Assembly (NCBI GenBank): GCA_032164245.1
Contig: JAVMKO010000002.1
Coordinates: 181,418,920-181,482,919 of the forward strand
Reading direction: 5' to 3'
DNA from: Sternotherus odoratus
Lineage: Eukaryota > Chordata > Testudines > Kinosternidae
DNA length: 64,000 nucleotides
Shown here piece by piece: positions 34,552 through 45,717 of this stretch. Every line of letters starts with the position of its first letter. Positions within the stretch are counted from its first letter, which is position 1. The notes under the pieces were generated by a model that was not told where the DNA came from, did not search any database, and saw nothing but the letters and a program-made list of their open reading frames with translations. The position numbers were made by a program, and so were the translations under genes.

Positions 34552-36086
34552 ACGAGCTCTTAGAACAACTGGGAGGTGCAAAGTACCTGTCAACGCTGGA
34601 CCTCACCAAAGGGTACTGGCAGATCCCATTGACGCCAAACTCCCGGGAGAAAACAGCGTTCTCGACGCCGTTCGGCCTCTTCCAATTTATAACGATGCCA
34701 TTTGGGCTACATGGCGCAGCCGCGACCTTCCAACGGCTGATGAACCAGGTCCTGCTGCCCCACGACCAGTACGCCGCAGCCTATATTGACGACATCGTTA
34801 TCTATAGTAGCAACTGGGAAGACCACCTGCGACACCTGAGGGAAGTGCTACAGGCCCTCCGGGCGGCCGGCCTGACGGCCAACCCAGCAAAGTGCCACTT
34901 GGGACAGGAAGAGGTGAGGTACCTGGGGTATGTGGTAGGCGGGGGGAAATTGAGTCCCCTCGTCGACAAGGTCCAGGCCCTTAGAGATATGGCCACGCCA
35001 AGGACGAAGAAACAGGTCCGCCAGTTCCTGGGCCTGGCGGGCTATTACAGAAGGTTCGTGCCCGACTTCGCCTCCATCGCTGCTCCCCTCTCGGACCTGA
35101 CAAGGAACTCCCAGCCACAGAAGGTACGGTGGTCGGCCCAGTGCGAAGAGGCCTTTAAGATCCTGAAAGAACGCCTTGCACGGGAACCAGTCCTACGGCA
35201 CCCCGACTTCACAAAGGAGTTCATATTACAGACGGATGCCTCAGACGGAGGCTTGGGGGCCGTGCTCTCCCAGGAACATGACGGAGAAGAACACCCGGTG
35301 CTATATTTGAGCCGTAAGTTGTTCCCCCGAGAGCGACACTATGCCACTGTAGAGAAAGAAGCCCTGGCAGTGAAATGGGCTATTGATGCCCTACGGTATT
35401 ATTTGCTGGGGAACCCCTTCAAGTTGGTCACGGACCACGCCCCCCTTCGGTGGCTAGATAGCATGAAGGACACGAACCCCCGAATTATGCGCTGGTACCT
35501 CTCGCTCCAGCCCTACGACTTCTGCGTCTACCACCGCCCGGGTAAGGCCCACGCTAACGCAGATTTCTTCTCCAGACAGGGAGGGGCAGAGGCCGACGAG
35601 GTGGACCAGCCCACGGGGCCTGTCCTAAGGGGGGGGGTGTGTGACGGGGCGGACCGGCCCCGCACGGGCCAGGGCTGCCCCTGGCCGGAAGTGCTAGCAG
35701 CGGAAGTCCCGCCCCCGCTGCACTGGGCATGCTCCAAATGCTCAGGCAGTATAAAGCAAGGGAGCACAGCTCAGTCGGGGCGGACTGCCGGAGGGGGAGG
35801 ACGTGCCGGGAGAGCTCCCACTGAGGACCAGCCCCAGCCACACCAGGAGCCGGAATCGGAGCCGTGGCCGGACCCTGCCTTCGAGCCTGAAGCTGACCAC
35901 AGCCTGCCAGATGCCCTAGACCACTACCTGACTGAGGGGGCGACGGACCCAGCCCTATACGGGGGATCAGCAACCAGCCAGGGGACCCCGTCGCTGGATC
36001 AGGTAGGAACTGGCCCCAGGATAGTGAGGGAGTGGTATAGCCCACCCGAAGACACTCAGCGTGTTGCGGTTGGATCTCCCCGCTGA
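34539..36086 (+). CDS. Pol part 2: reverse transcriptase and RNase H
   Basis: A 515-codon open frame from an internal ATG. Homology begins upstream of that ATG, so this is a continuation and not an independent gene. It reads L-D-L-T-K-G-Y-W-Q-I (RT palm aspartate), F-G-L-H-G-A-A-A-T-F-Q, then Y-I-D-D at residues 82-85, the catalytic box. RNase H follows with Q-T-D-A-S-D (D233), E-K-E-A-L-A-V and T-D-H-A-P-L. Coding similarity ends at about 35580 (F-S-R-Q-G-G). The rest of the open frame runs through the polypurine tract into the 3' LTR and has no domain. No integrase follows, which confirms the unusual order. Confidence 0.9.
   Translation: MPRIDELLEQLGGAKYLSTLDLTKGYWQIPLTPNSREKTAFSTPFGLFQFITMPFGLHGAAATFQRLMNQVLLPHDQYAAAYIDDIVIYSSNWEDHLRHLREVLQALRAAGLTANPAKCHLGQEEVRYLGYVVGGGKLSPLVDKVQALRDMATPRTKKQVRQFLGLAGYYRRFVPDFASIAAPLSDLTRNSQPQKVRWSAQCEEAFKILKERLAREPVLRHPDFTKEFILQTDASDGGLGAVLSQEHDGEEHPVLYLSRKLFPRERHYATVEKEALAVKWAIDALRYYLLGNPFKLVTDHAPLRWLDSMKDTNPRIMRWYLSLQPYDFCVYHRPGKAHANADFFSRQGGAEADEVDQPTGPVLRGGVCDGADRPRTGQGCPWPEVLAAEVPPPLHWACSKCSGSIKQGSTAQSGRTAGGGGRAGRAPTEDQPQPHQEPESEPWPDPAFEPEADHSLPDALDHYLTEGATDPALYGGSATSQGTPSLDQVGTGPRIVREWYSPPEDTQRVAVGSPR
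35627..35639 (+). promoter_or_regulatory. Polypurine tract
   Basis: AAGGGGGGGGGTG lies immediately before the 3' LTR (starts 35640), the site where plus-strand DNA synthesis is primed. Confidence 0.8.
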
Positions 36087-36907
36087 GTGGGGTCAGGTGC
36101 AGGGCCACTAGGCCACACTACCCCAGTGAAGGGGGGGCTGTTAGAGACACTGGCCGCTAGGCCACACTGCCCCAGGGAAGGGGGATTGATATAGACTCTG
36201 GCCCTTGGGCCCCACTGCCCCAGCCAAGGGGGCTGGTACTGACTCTGGCCATTGGGCCACACTGCCCCAGCCAAGGGGGCTGGTACTGACTCTGGCCATT
36301 GGGCCACACTGCCCCAGAGAAGGGGGGTACTGATAGACTCTGGCCATTGGGCCACACTGCCCCAGCCGAGGGGGCTGATATTGACTCTGGCCATTGGGCC
36401 ACACTGCCCCAGAGAAGGGGGGTTCTGATAGACTCTGGCCATTGGGCCACACTGCCCCAGCCGAGGGGGCTGGTACTGACTCTGGCCATTGGGCCACACT
36501 GCCCCAGCCAAGGGGGCTGGTACTGACTCTGGCCATTGGGCCACACTGCCCCAGAGAAGGGGGGTACTGATAGACTCTGGCCATTGGGCCACACTGCCCC
36601 AGCCGAGGGGGCTGATATTGACTCTGGCCATTGGGCCATACTGCCCCAGCTGAGGGGGCTGATACTGACTCTGGCCATTGGGCCATACTGCCCCAGCCGA
36701 GGGGGCTGATACTGACTCTGGCCATTGGGCCATACTGCCCCAGCCGAGGGGGCTGATACTGACTCTGGCCATTGGGCCATACTGCCCCAGCCGAGGGGGC
36801 TGATATTGACTCTGGCCATTGGGCCATACTGTCCCAGCCGACGGGACCCGTCAGGGACTCCGGCCACTAGGCCTCATTGCCCCGCCTGGGGGGCGTGAAC
36901 CCTGACA
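35640..36907 (+). repeat. 3' LTR (1268 bp)
   Basis: The same TGTGACGG…CCTGACA boundaries as the 5' LTR, and it is followed by the AGCTG duplication. It is 189 bp longer than the 5' LTR. The excess equals four array units (three of 47 and one of 48 bases). Confidence 0.93.
36103..36883 (+). repeat. 47-bp tandem array inside the 3' LTR
   Basis: Thirteen units with the CCATTGGGCCA core against nine in the 5' LTR. The extra units repeat the local pattern (CAGCCGAGG, CAGCCAAGG, CAGAGAAGG types), as expected from an internal segmental duplication or contraction. Confidence 0.9.
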
Positions 36908-37320
36908 AGCTGACAGCAAAATAGTCAAAAAGGGTAATTTAAAAAAAAAATGAAATTTCACAAACGTTTTCATGATTCTATCCGTTCCCTCTTCCCATTT
37001 TTCATAATCAGCTCCAGGTGTTTTGTCCACTAAAGTCATTGTAATTTTATGTGTAGAATTAGGACCACACATTATCAGACCTGCAATACATCCATTAAAG
37101 GCCCACTCCCGAAGCCAAAATACAAATCCACAGAGCACAATCGCAGAAAAGCACACCTGTCCAGAAGTCTATAAAAAAAAAAAAAAAATGTAGAAACTGA
37201 TTCTCACCCCTACACGCAGATATACACATGTATTCCTGTGTATACTTCTAGCATGCACTAACACATTTCCACATTATTTAAGACTTTTGTTGTTTAGTGC
37301 CAAGAGACCCCAACTAAGAT

Positions 37321-37475
37321 CAGGGATCGGCAACCTTGGCACACAGGACCTCAGGGTAAGCACCCTTAGAGGGCCCCGCCGGTTACTTACCAGTTCACCG
37401 ACTGCAACTCCCACGGGCCCCAGTTCGCCGTCACGGTCCAATGGGGGCTGCAGGAAGCAGTGTCGTGCTGGAATT
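37321..37475. mobile_element. hAT element fragment
   Basis: Starts CAGGGATCGGCAACCTTGGC, a typical hAT terminal repeat, then CCTCAGGGTAAGCACC. The right terminal repeat is missing; recognisable sequence fades out near 37475. Confidence 0.55.
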
Positions 37476-37574
37476 TACACTAAAAGCCATCTTATTGCTT
37501 GCCCCATATTCTGAAATTTTCTTCTCTAAAAGCACATTTACCTCGGGGGGTGGGGGGGGGGGATCTACCACTTT

Positions 37575-37834
37575 TGGGGCTCATCTTCACTCCCGCGGTG
37601 CAGGATCGATCTTCTGGTGATTGATTTATCGTGTCTTAAATCGATCGCCTGCGGCTCCCCCGTCGACTCCGGAACTCCAGCTTGCCGGGAGGTGCAAGCT
37701 GGAGTCAACGGGGGAGAGCGCCGCCAACTGCCGCCGCCGTGGGGACGGCAGGTAAGTCGGCGACAGATACACAAACTTCAGTTGCGTATCTGCCGTCGAT
37801 CCTCCCCCCTATTGAGGACAAGCCCTTGGTCTGC
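37575..37834. mobile_element. MITE with GC-rich inverted arms
   Basis: The left end, GGGGCTCATCTTCACTCCCG, and the inverse of the right end (…GAGGACAAGCCC) match loosely. Inside, GATCGAT/ATCGATC and AGCTTGCCGGGAGGTGCAAGCT form nested palindromes, followed by GTGGGGACGGCAGGTAAGTC. It resembles the common turtle MITE also seen at 27.5 kb. Confidence 0.55.
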
Positions 37835-38002
37835 TAGGGTGAAATTTATACTATTGTAAGAGATCTCTGCAATACAAAGACTAACACCAGGTTTTTAAGG
37901 TACATTTATCAGACCAGGCAACTTATATTCTTTATATTAATAAGTAAGCTTTGCCTTTATCTTTTCCTTCCCAATAAAATAGAATAAAGAGACAAAAATT
38001 AC

Positions 38003-38147
38003 CTTCGTGCACTGTTATTCCACAATTGTCACACTGGATTATTTCATCAGCATCTTCACTGTTATCCCCAAGACAAACACAGCAAATCAGAATATGGTCC
38101 ATTTTCTGGGAGGTCCAATTTTGAGACTTTTCAAGGATCAGTGAGTC
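38003..38147 (-). CDS. PHF14: PHF14 exon 4 (first PHD finger, N-terminal part)
   Basis: The minus strand encodes D-S-L-I-L-E-K-S-Q-N-W-T-S-Q-K-M-D-H-I-L, then I-C-C-V-C-L-G…I-I-Q-C-D-N-C-G-I-T-V-H-E. The Cys pairs (C-x2-C and C-x2-C) and His are the first zinc ligands of the PHD finger. The remaining ligands are in exon 5. The acceptor is …GCTAG before 38147. The donor is GAAG|GTAATT after 38003. The length is 145 nt, from phase 0 to phase 1, which fits both neighbours. PHF14 is a nuclear chromatin reader, and this module is expected to contact the histone H3 tail. No damage is seen. Confidence 0.96.
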
Positions 38148-40335
38148 CTAGCATTGAAAAAATTAAGACAATGATTACACTGGGAATCATACTGGAATTC
38201 TTTATTATTTCTACTGAAAACAGGTATTTGCCTAATGTAAAAAAAAATTTAAAAAACTTAAGGATAAAATGTATTGCTGCACTCTAACATTTTAAAGTTT
38301 ATATAAATACATGTATATTTTAAAGCATGTAAAAACTTTCAAGCGCTTAATTTTTCATATGTATAAAAAAAAGTCTTCCTCGCCGCTATAAGTGTATGAT
38401 GCCCAAGTGCAATTCTTCCATCCACCTTTTAGGGTCCTGATGACCTCTGCTGTACAGAAGCCTGGCTTATAAGATCTACTAGAGCAAGTTTCCCTTCTGG
38501 CAGACCTTATCCACCAACGTGGTTTAAACTGTTGGTGTTCTTTAAAAGAGGAATATTAGAAACATACAAAACTTCATTGCAAGAAGAATTAAGGTTGAAA
38601 TTATGTTCTGGGAGTCCAGCTAACATCAGAAAATTATTACACTAACAGGAAGTCTATACCTTCCCAAAACCCAAAAGCGTTAAAAAAGTAAACTGCTGAT
38701 TTTACATATTATTTATTAAATGGGTAATAATTTCTGATCTTTGGACTACTAACATGAGTAAAGATTTGCAGAATCACAGAGCTTATAATGTACTTCAGAA
38801 TTCAATATAGTGCTTTCCACTGTGAAAAGTGAAATATTACTAATTTATATAATTTTATATAATTCAATTAGGAATTTCTCTCATGAAAACATATAGCAGT
38901 TTATATGATTCAGATATAAAAGTGTGATAAGTTGTGGGCATTTTCAACCTTGTAAGGTATTTAAATGAATACTATTTGGAATGGATTTAAGGTTGTCTTT
39001 AATTTGATTAATATGTCTCTGTACTGTATTAACGCACTGCACCCCCGACTCTCACCTCCATTTTTACAAAAAGAGTAGAACATAGAACTTAGACTGACTT
39101 CACCAATAAAGCCTTTACATGTGGAGAGGTGAGGCATCGGATGCACTAGTAATAAAAACATCACTACTGATTAAAGAAGCATTTGTAATAGCTTCAGAGC
39201 AGAGCGATCCATGACTGACACTGCTACTATTAGAATTCTTGGCATATCCCAGAATCTGTACTACCGTGGATTTTGGAGCAACAGGAAGTGGGTGGGGTAA
39301 AATTTTTCTTTTTCAAACATCCCATTCCCACCCCAATACCTCATTGATGATTGTGATAATGTATTAGCACTCTCTTTTTAACCCTTAGGTTGGTGGTTCT
39401 CCAATCCCCATGTGAACTATTACCTCCCACAGTCTCTCAATCCCACATAGCAATGCTCTCAAGATGTTTTGTGTTCTGCTGCCACCAGGAAAAGCTCCAC
39501 AGCTAAACTGTTGTCAGTGGGCCAGTTGAGAACCATTTCCTTAGAAAATAAATGCAACACCCAAGTGGCTCTGAAGATACAAAAGTTATTTGTTATATTT
39601 GCATCATTCAGTGATCGATCACTTTGCTCACAATTAAAAACAATTCAGTACTAGACAGAGTATCATGAGTAGTAAACATTTCCCAGATGCAACGGCAATT
39701 AGTTTCCAGATGATGTGGGTCTTATGGTATTTTCTCTTCCCAAATTTTCCTAAAAACAAAGTTTCAGGTTGCAATTTTCAGGATTACGGGTAATAGTCAC
39801 AATGCAGTGGTGGTAGACTAATAACAGCCTGCGGGCATGCCGATGGGAGAGGCAGACTTATGGTTCAGCATAAACTTTTGAGTGAGATAGATTAAGTTAA
39901 CTGGGACAGTTATTTTGTTATGTTTTCATTACAATATGCTACATACACATTAATAATGCTTTCTGCAAAAGATAATGCAAGCTGTACAATTATTATAACA
40001 CTTTTAAAATTTCTAGTACTCAAATATTGAGAAAAGTGAGGCCAACACCAAACTGATAATTTGAAAGTCTGAGTAATATATCTAGGTACCCACATTTTAG
40101 GGAATTTTTCCAAAAGCTCATGAAGATGCATTTCCAATATAGTATGTAAAACCACCATTTCTACATTAAGCAAAGAGATGTGTCTAGGTTATATATAAAA
40201 TCTAATATGGCACACTAGAACTAGGAATAAAATGTAATTTACTTTGCTGTGTTTGCCAACATCACATGGAGAAACTGTTGACTTGGCTGTTCTAATTTTC
40301 TTTAAACTTCAGGAAAATAGAACAAAGTCTACATA

Positions 40336-40555
40336 CCGTATTTTTCGTCTTATAGGACGCTCCGGCCTATAAGACGCCCCCTCGTTTTTTAATAAAAAAT
40401 CCGGACCAAAAAAAAAAAAAGCGCCTCGCTCTCCCGTCCCCGCCGCGCGGGCGGGCTGCCGAGGTTCCCCCCTCCCCGCCGCGGGCGGGCTGCCGGGAGC
40501 GTCCCGGTTCCCCCCTCCCCGCCGCGGGCGGGCTGCCGGGAGCGTTCCCGGCAAA
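40336..40555. mobile_element. TA-flanked MITE, right end missing
   Basis: Starts CCGTATTTTTCGTCTTATAG after TA and continues with CCGGCCTATAAGACGCCCC and a poly-A tract. A GC-rich part repeats GCGGGCGGGCTGCCG three times. It is a truncated relative of the complete copy at 45313-45717. Confidence 0.7.
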
Positions 40556-41695
40556 CTAGTAAACCCTATACTCTGCTGCCACTATAACTATATTTTCCAT
40601 TATCCTCTCAATCAAGAAAGAGGTCACTATCCTTGAAGTGATGGGGAAGATAAGTCTAAGAATAAAAGAGAAAATTATAAAGAATAGTATACAGTGTCAT
40701 GTTTGCATAGGGGATGAACAGGAAACAAAGAAGGAACTAAAGTTTTCCACATATTATATAGGAGGGTTTCCCCCTAGTTTTAAAATAAACCTATAAAGGC
40801 CAGTACTTTGTGACAAGACTCATGAATTGAAAACTTCTCTCCTTGTATAACTGCCTCTAACATGACCTAGGTAACTTTCCCTTCACTTTACAAACATAAA
40901 AACGTGTTAGCAATCTCTCTTAACTATGGCAGATTAACTGTGCGCTGGCACACAGTTAGACTTGTAGCAGAGAGGTCCTTAAAGTTCTAAGGACTTTACG
41001 GAAAGCCAGAATTTTCGGTCAACACCACGGGCACAGATTCTTTGGCTTCTTTTTGAGGAAAGTCTAAAATTTTGGTCTGATTTCTAGTTCTATAAATACT
41101 GACATGTTTCTAACTAAGAGCAAACTTATAAAATGTGTGACTTTTTATCCAAATGAATAAAACTACTGTGAAAAAACTAATATGACATTTATATGGAGAA
41201 ACAGATAGAAGGTAGAGAGCTAAGCCAATGCTACAAGGATACCAAATTCAACATCAAGATTAGGTTTTGTGAGGGGACACTGAATCTAGGGTATGGTGTA
41301 TGTAATGGCCAGGAACCCTCATGTGGGGTCAAGAACTGTTGTTCCAACCAGACCAAAGTAAAGGGGAGGATTTCATTCCCATCATCACTTAATCCCCCCA
41401 TACAAAGCCCACTATTGCAGGAAGTATTAAGTTTCACAACTTATGCACATGCATCTCCCAATACTTTTCATGGGAATTGCAGAGGACCTCACAGGGGAAG
41501 AAAATAACTCCTTAAAGCAACAGCATTATAAAAACTGAAGAGCATCATTTATCTACTAATGATGCTTGACACAAGTTGTGACAATGTAAGCTTGTCTGCC
41601 TACACTTAATACAGTAGAACACAATATAGGTACTTCATTACAACACAAGTTCAAGTATAAGATGGCCCGTCCTTGAATTCTATCTTTGCAAAATG

Positions 41696-41730
<35 letters not shown>

Positions 41731-43721
41731 GACTAATAAGGTTTTGGTTTTTCTTTCAAAAGGCCTCAATATTAGCTGCCTACACAAAGTTAGTTGTTTA
41801 AATATTCTGTCCTTTAACACATCAAGCACAGTATCATCTGTATTACTAGGACTTTACTGTATTACTAGGACTGTAAAGAAATTCTGCTGGACTCCAGAGG
41901 AACTATTTGTACTAAATGTGAAAAAAAATAATATAATGGAGCTGCCAACAGCACTTTTAAAACCTTGTTGTTTCAAATCCATAAAGTGAAATTGGACAAG
42001 TATTCTATTAACCTATAAGTTAAAGCTAGATTTAAAACATTAAAATCCATTAAGCCAATTTTCAGTTTTAGAGATTCAATTACCTTGCTTTGTATTGAAA
42101 GAAAACAAAATCTAAAAACAGTTTAATCAAAAAATTCAGATAGTTCTTAACATGAAGGGTTAGAATAATTTTTAATCAGTTGTGAGAGTTCATTTTGAAA
42201 GGTAGGAAAGATGGTCTTATTATTCATGCCCAAGATTTGAAGTTAGGAGATCTGGGTTTTAATTCTGACTCTGGCACAGACTGTGGGGAAGTCACAGAAG
42301 AATCAATCCAGTAAGGTGCTAAATACCCTTAATTACCATTGATGTCAGTGGGAGCGGAGAACACATTAAGGATCAAGATCTTAGTCTCTCGGTCCTTCAC
42401 TTACCCAATTTGTAATATGGGATTATACTGTAACAACACTAATCTACCTCCGATGTTCTGTGAAGCTTAGTCCATTAATATCTGTGAAGTGCTTTAAGAG
42501 TCTCAGCTAGAAAGCATGGATAAGTGTATAGTGGTAGTTTAAAATTAGAAAATGATATAAAGGAAAAGAGACTAAGAGTGGGCTACCCTCACCTTAAGAG
42601 GTCCCTACAGATCAGGGTAAAATAGGCTTGCAATATCACTGCCTGTATTCTACCTACCGTGTGACAAGAGGGCAAACTTTACCTGCTATGAGGTTCAAAA
42701 TGACACATTCATCCAAGAAGTACTTTGGATCCTAAACTATAAAATATAACCATTCCTTGTAGGATCACAGCAATAAGCATATAATGCACACAATGTCGCA
42801 AATTTCCAAATGTAAACAAGTGTACTGGTTTAATGTTAAAAACAGTACATGCATTTGATAAAAGTAAAACCTAAGGGATATAATTCTCAAGTTATTTTAG
42901 TCACAACTACTTGAGTTAATAAAATGCACAACTGATATCCAATGTTAGTGAGTAAATCCATCAAATATAGAAGTCTCTCATTAAATTACAACACAGAAAG
43001 ACATTTGTTTCTTCAACATTCCAAAATACTCAACCTTGCTCAACACAATTTCAAGTGTTAAAAGTAAAATCAGCAAACATTACTCATCAGAAAAGACTCT
43101 TTAAATGAAAAAAACCTACTAAGTAATCCTGTACAACTATAATTTATCCAGAAGTTGCACCTTATTGTATCAACACTATAATTACCTGCAAAAAGTTAAA
43201 ACAGTTGCAAAATTCAAAAAAAATCACTGTAAAGTCTGTAATGTATTAAGTCAACAACCCAATACAGCACTAATACCCCTATTTAAGGGGGACAGGAATT
43301 GTGTGCGGTAAAATATTGCAATATCAGAAACAATGCACAATATTTGCATTCTTCAATCACAATGTAGTCAATATAATTAATTCTTATCACGATACTGTTT
43401 GGTGTTTTTAAAAAATTAGAGGATATACCAAAACTACAAACAGCTTACTAGAGAAATAGAACATTCATCCTATCTGAATCCACATCAGAGTACATGTTCC
43501 TCTATTAAGAATTCTTGAACAGTGAATGTAATTTTTCTTTTCTATGATGTTTGTTGCAATGAGGAACTGGATCAAGAATAGTTGCCTTTTTTGGGGTATT
43601 TGTTAAGACGTGTGAAACTACAAACTTTAGCATTGGTTTCTGTTTAATACGATACATGCTATAACAGAACTAAACTATTCACTAGCAGAAGTTAGTTTGC
43701 ACTATGGACCTGCTTGCTATG

Positions 43722-43797
43722 AAACTGATCCAAAGGCCATTGAAGCCAATGGAAAGACTCCCATTGATTTAAATGGGTGCTGATTGGCCCTTATGGC
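43722..43797. repeat. Short palindromic interspersed repeat
   Basis: TGATCCAAAGGCCATTGAAG pairs imperfectly with its inverse downstream (ATTTAAATGGGTGCTGATTGG). Similar fragments occur near 42.34 kb and 51.99-52.07 kb. This is a common short repeat in reptile DNA; the class is not assigned. Confidence 0.4.
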
Positions 43798-43990
43798 CCA
43801 AGCAAATTTATTTCACTTGCAGTTCCCATTCAGCATAGTTCTGGAGGTTTTTTAATTATTAAAAAACCCACTGTAAATAGGATTCCAGTCAGTCAATCAC
43901 TTTAACTTCAATGAGTAATTTAAAAAGAATAGCACTGCAGAGTACGTTCCATTTTTCAACAGATATATTATAGAAAGTTGGTTTCGCTAC

Positions 43991-44649
43991 CTCATTACTC
44001 TTGCTTTGTGACAGTGCCAGGCTATCATTTGTCAGCTCCTCATCATCAGCACTATTCCTGCTAAGAACTTTATTTTTCTTTTTCTTAGATCCACCATCAC
44101 TAGTAGTGCTGCTGTTATCCTCATTGCCTTCCTCATCATTGTCTTCCTCATCGCTGCCACTTCCGTCGTCTTCATCCTCCTCATTATCTCCATCACTTCC
44201 CTCTTTCCGCAGTGCAGTTTTCCCCTTCTTCTTCCCAGCAGTAGGTCGCCAGTCGTTGTCATCCTCACTGTCATAATCATCCATATCATTTAGCTCTTCC
44301 ATTGATACAAAATCCAGCAGAGGTCGGTTCCTACGCAAATTCCACTTTTTCGGTTCATTTGTTTGCTCATCAGCAGCAGCATCAGATTCAGTTGCTTTTT
44401 CTCTCTCTTTTTCTTTTTTCTTTTTCGGCTTCTCATCTTCTTCCTCCTGTTCTTTTTTTTCAGTCTTAAAAACCTCTTTCTCTGTTGTAAGCATCGTTTC
44501 TCCAGCAGAAGTTTTCGGTTGCTGTTCTTCCTCTACTTTCACTTCTTCTGCCAATTCTTCCTCCAAGACATGTTCTTCTGATTCACTACAGGAACCTTCA
44601 CCACTGTCTTTTGATGCATCTTCACTCCCACGACAACTTCCTTCAGAAT
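43991..44649 (-). CDS. PHF14: PHF14 exon 3 (acidic/basic low-complexity region)
   Basis: The minus strand opens D-S-E-G-S-C-R-G-S-E-D-A-S-K-D-S-G-E-G-S-C-S, passes a Lys/Glu-rich stretch, then the strongly conserved E-P-K-K-W-N-L-R-R-N-R-P-L-L-D-F, then an Asp/Glu run and S-R-N-S-A-D-D-E-E-L-T-N-D-S-L. The acceptor is …CTCAACAG before 44649. The donor is AATGAG|GTAGCG after 43991. The exon is 659 nt and ends in phase 0. The K-E-K segment is followed directly by a short D-A-A-A-D-E-Q linker. In the human protein, as I remember it, a longer Ser/Thr/Pro-rich stretch sits here. The region is probably disordered and highly charged, in the nucleus. No stop is present. Confidence 0.97.
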
Positions 44650-45312
44650 CTGTTGAGCATATGAAAATTTAAAAAAAGTGTTCCAACACAAACGTACCCA
44701 AAAAACCCAAAAGCTCTTGAAGTAACAAGTTGTTAAAATTATAGAATGATGTATGTTCCTCCCTTATTAGGCATCCAACCTATGTTGCAGTTGGTGTCCA
44801 AATATCGCTACCGCAAGTAGTACTACTCAGAATCTGTTGAATGAGTGCATTTTGAAATGACCAAAAAAAAAAAAAGTTAAAATATATTAAATGATACATA
44901 GTTAAATTCCCCTTTGCGTCACAGCTCTATTAGCAATAGGTAGCAGTACGGGATAGATATAGTTGCTATGTGATATTATAAAGCATGAATAAGTGTACTT
45001 GTTTTAAAATCTTAGTAGTTACTTTCTAAACCTTGAAAATGAATGCTCAAAATAAAATAGATACTCAATGCAAAACACTCCATTTAAAGAATCTTAAGGT
45101 TACAAAATGAAGCATTCAAAAGTCAAGAGGTGCCAAAGTTGAGTCTGCTCATACAAATTTAATGCTGCAACCTGGTATATATGTACAGTAAGAATTCTTA
45201 ATTTCACCATCACTTGCTATTTTTACCCAAGAGTTCTGCCTCATTCAGTACACAGTTTGGACAATGGCAAGTCTGAACTGAGTGTCACCCCATTCTCATT
45301 CTTCAGTTACTA

Positions 45313-45717
45313 CCATATTTTTCGGCATATAAGACGCCCTTTTAACCCCCCAAAATAATCTCAAAATTAGGGGGGGCGTCTTATATGCCGAATATATGAA
45401 ACACTTACCGGGCAGCTGGAGCTGGGGCGGCTGCAGGTGGCCCGGCGGGCGGGGCGGGGCGGCGCTTCCCCCCCCGAGCCCACCCGCATGTGTTCGGGGC
45501 CGGCGGGGAACGAGAGCAGCTCGGGCCCCGGGGCCCCTGGGAGCGCCCGCCCGCGCGGCGGGGACGGGAGAGCGGCGTGCTCCCAGCAGCCCGCCCGCGC
45601 GGCGGGGACGGGAGAGCGAGGCGCTTTTTTTTGGGGGGGGGGGGGGGTCCGGCTTTTTTATTGAAAAACTCGGGGGCGTCTTATAGGCCGGAGCGTCCTA
45701 TAGGGCGAAAAATACGG
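45313..45717. mobile_element. Complete TA-flanked MITE with mariner-type duplication
   Basis: A 405-bp element starting CCATATTTTTCGGCATATAA and ending in the inverse (…GGGCGAAAAATACGG), flanked by TA at 45311-45312 and 45718-45719. The ends carry AAGACGCC repeats. The centre is very GC-rich (GCGGGGACGGGAGAGCG repeated twice) with a long G run at 45634-45647. The TA duplication suggests the Tc1/mariner superfamily. No transposase is present. Confidence 0.8.

Larger units (their letters stand above)
30058..36907 (+). mobile_element. Young Ty3/gypsy retrotransposon with Gmr1-like domain order
   Basis: A 6850-bp element with two LTRs, a primer-binding site, gag, pol and a polypurine tract, flanked by AGCTG on both sides (30053-30057 and 36908-36912). 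The pol domains run protease, integrase, reverse transcriptase, RNase H. Integrase lies upstream of RT, the reverse of normal Ty3/gypsy order, and matches the Gmr1-like branch first described in cod and other deuterostomes. There is no envelope gene. It sits in PHF14 intron 4 in antisense orientation. The LTRs look identical apart from array length, so insertion is recent. Frame breaks between gag and pol and within RT mean this copy may not be autonomous. Confidence 0.9.
38148..43990 (-). other. PHF14: PHF14 intron 3
   Basis: A 5.8-kb AT-rich intron. It contains a truncated TA-flanked MITE at 40.3 kb, a 28-base poly-A run at 41703-41730 (possibly an old retroposon tail, although nothing recognisable precedes it), and a short palindromic repeat at 43.7 kb. 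I see no other coding or RNA gene signal. Confidence 0.7.

Noticed and set aside
34539..36086. Separate RT gene starting at the internal ATG
   Set aside because: RT similarity starts before this ATG in the previous frame, and the last third of the open frame is LTR sequence. It is the continuation of pol after a frame break.
41703..41730. Poly-A run as a processed pseudogene tail
   Set aside because: No retroposed gene, polyadenylation signal or target duplication is recognisable next to it.
43889..44566. Single-exon gene starting at the ATG at 44566
   Set aside because: The frame continues upstream to a splice acceptor at 44649 and ends at a donor at 43991. It is PHF14 exon 3, and the residues after that donor are intron read-through.
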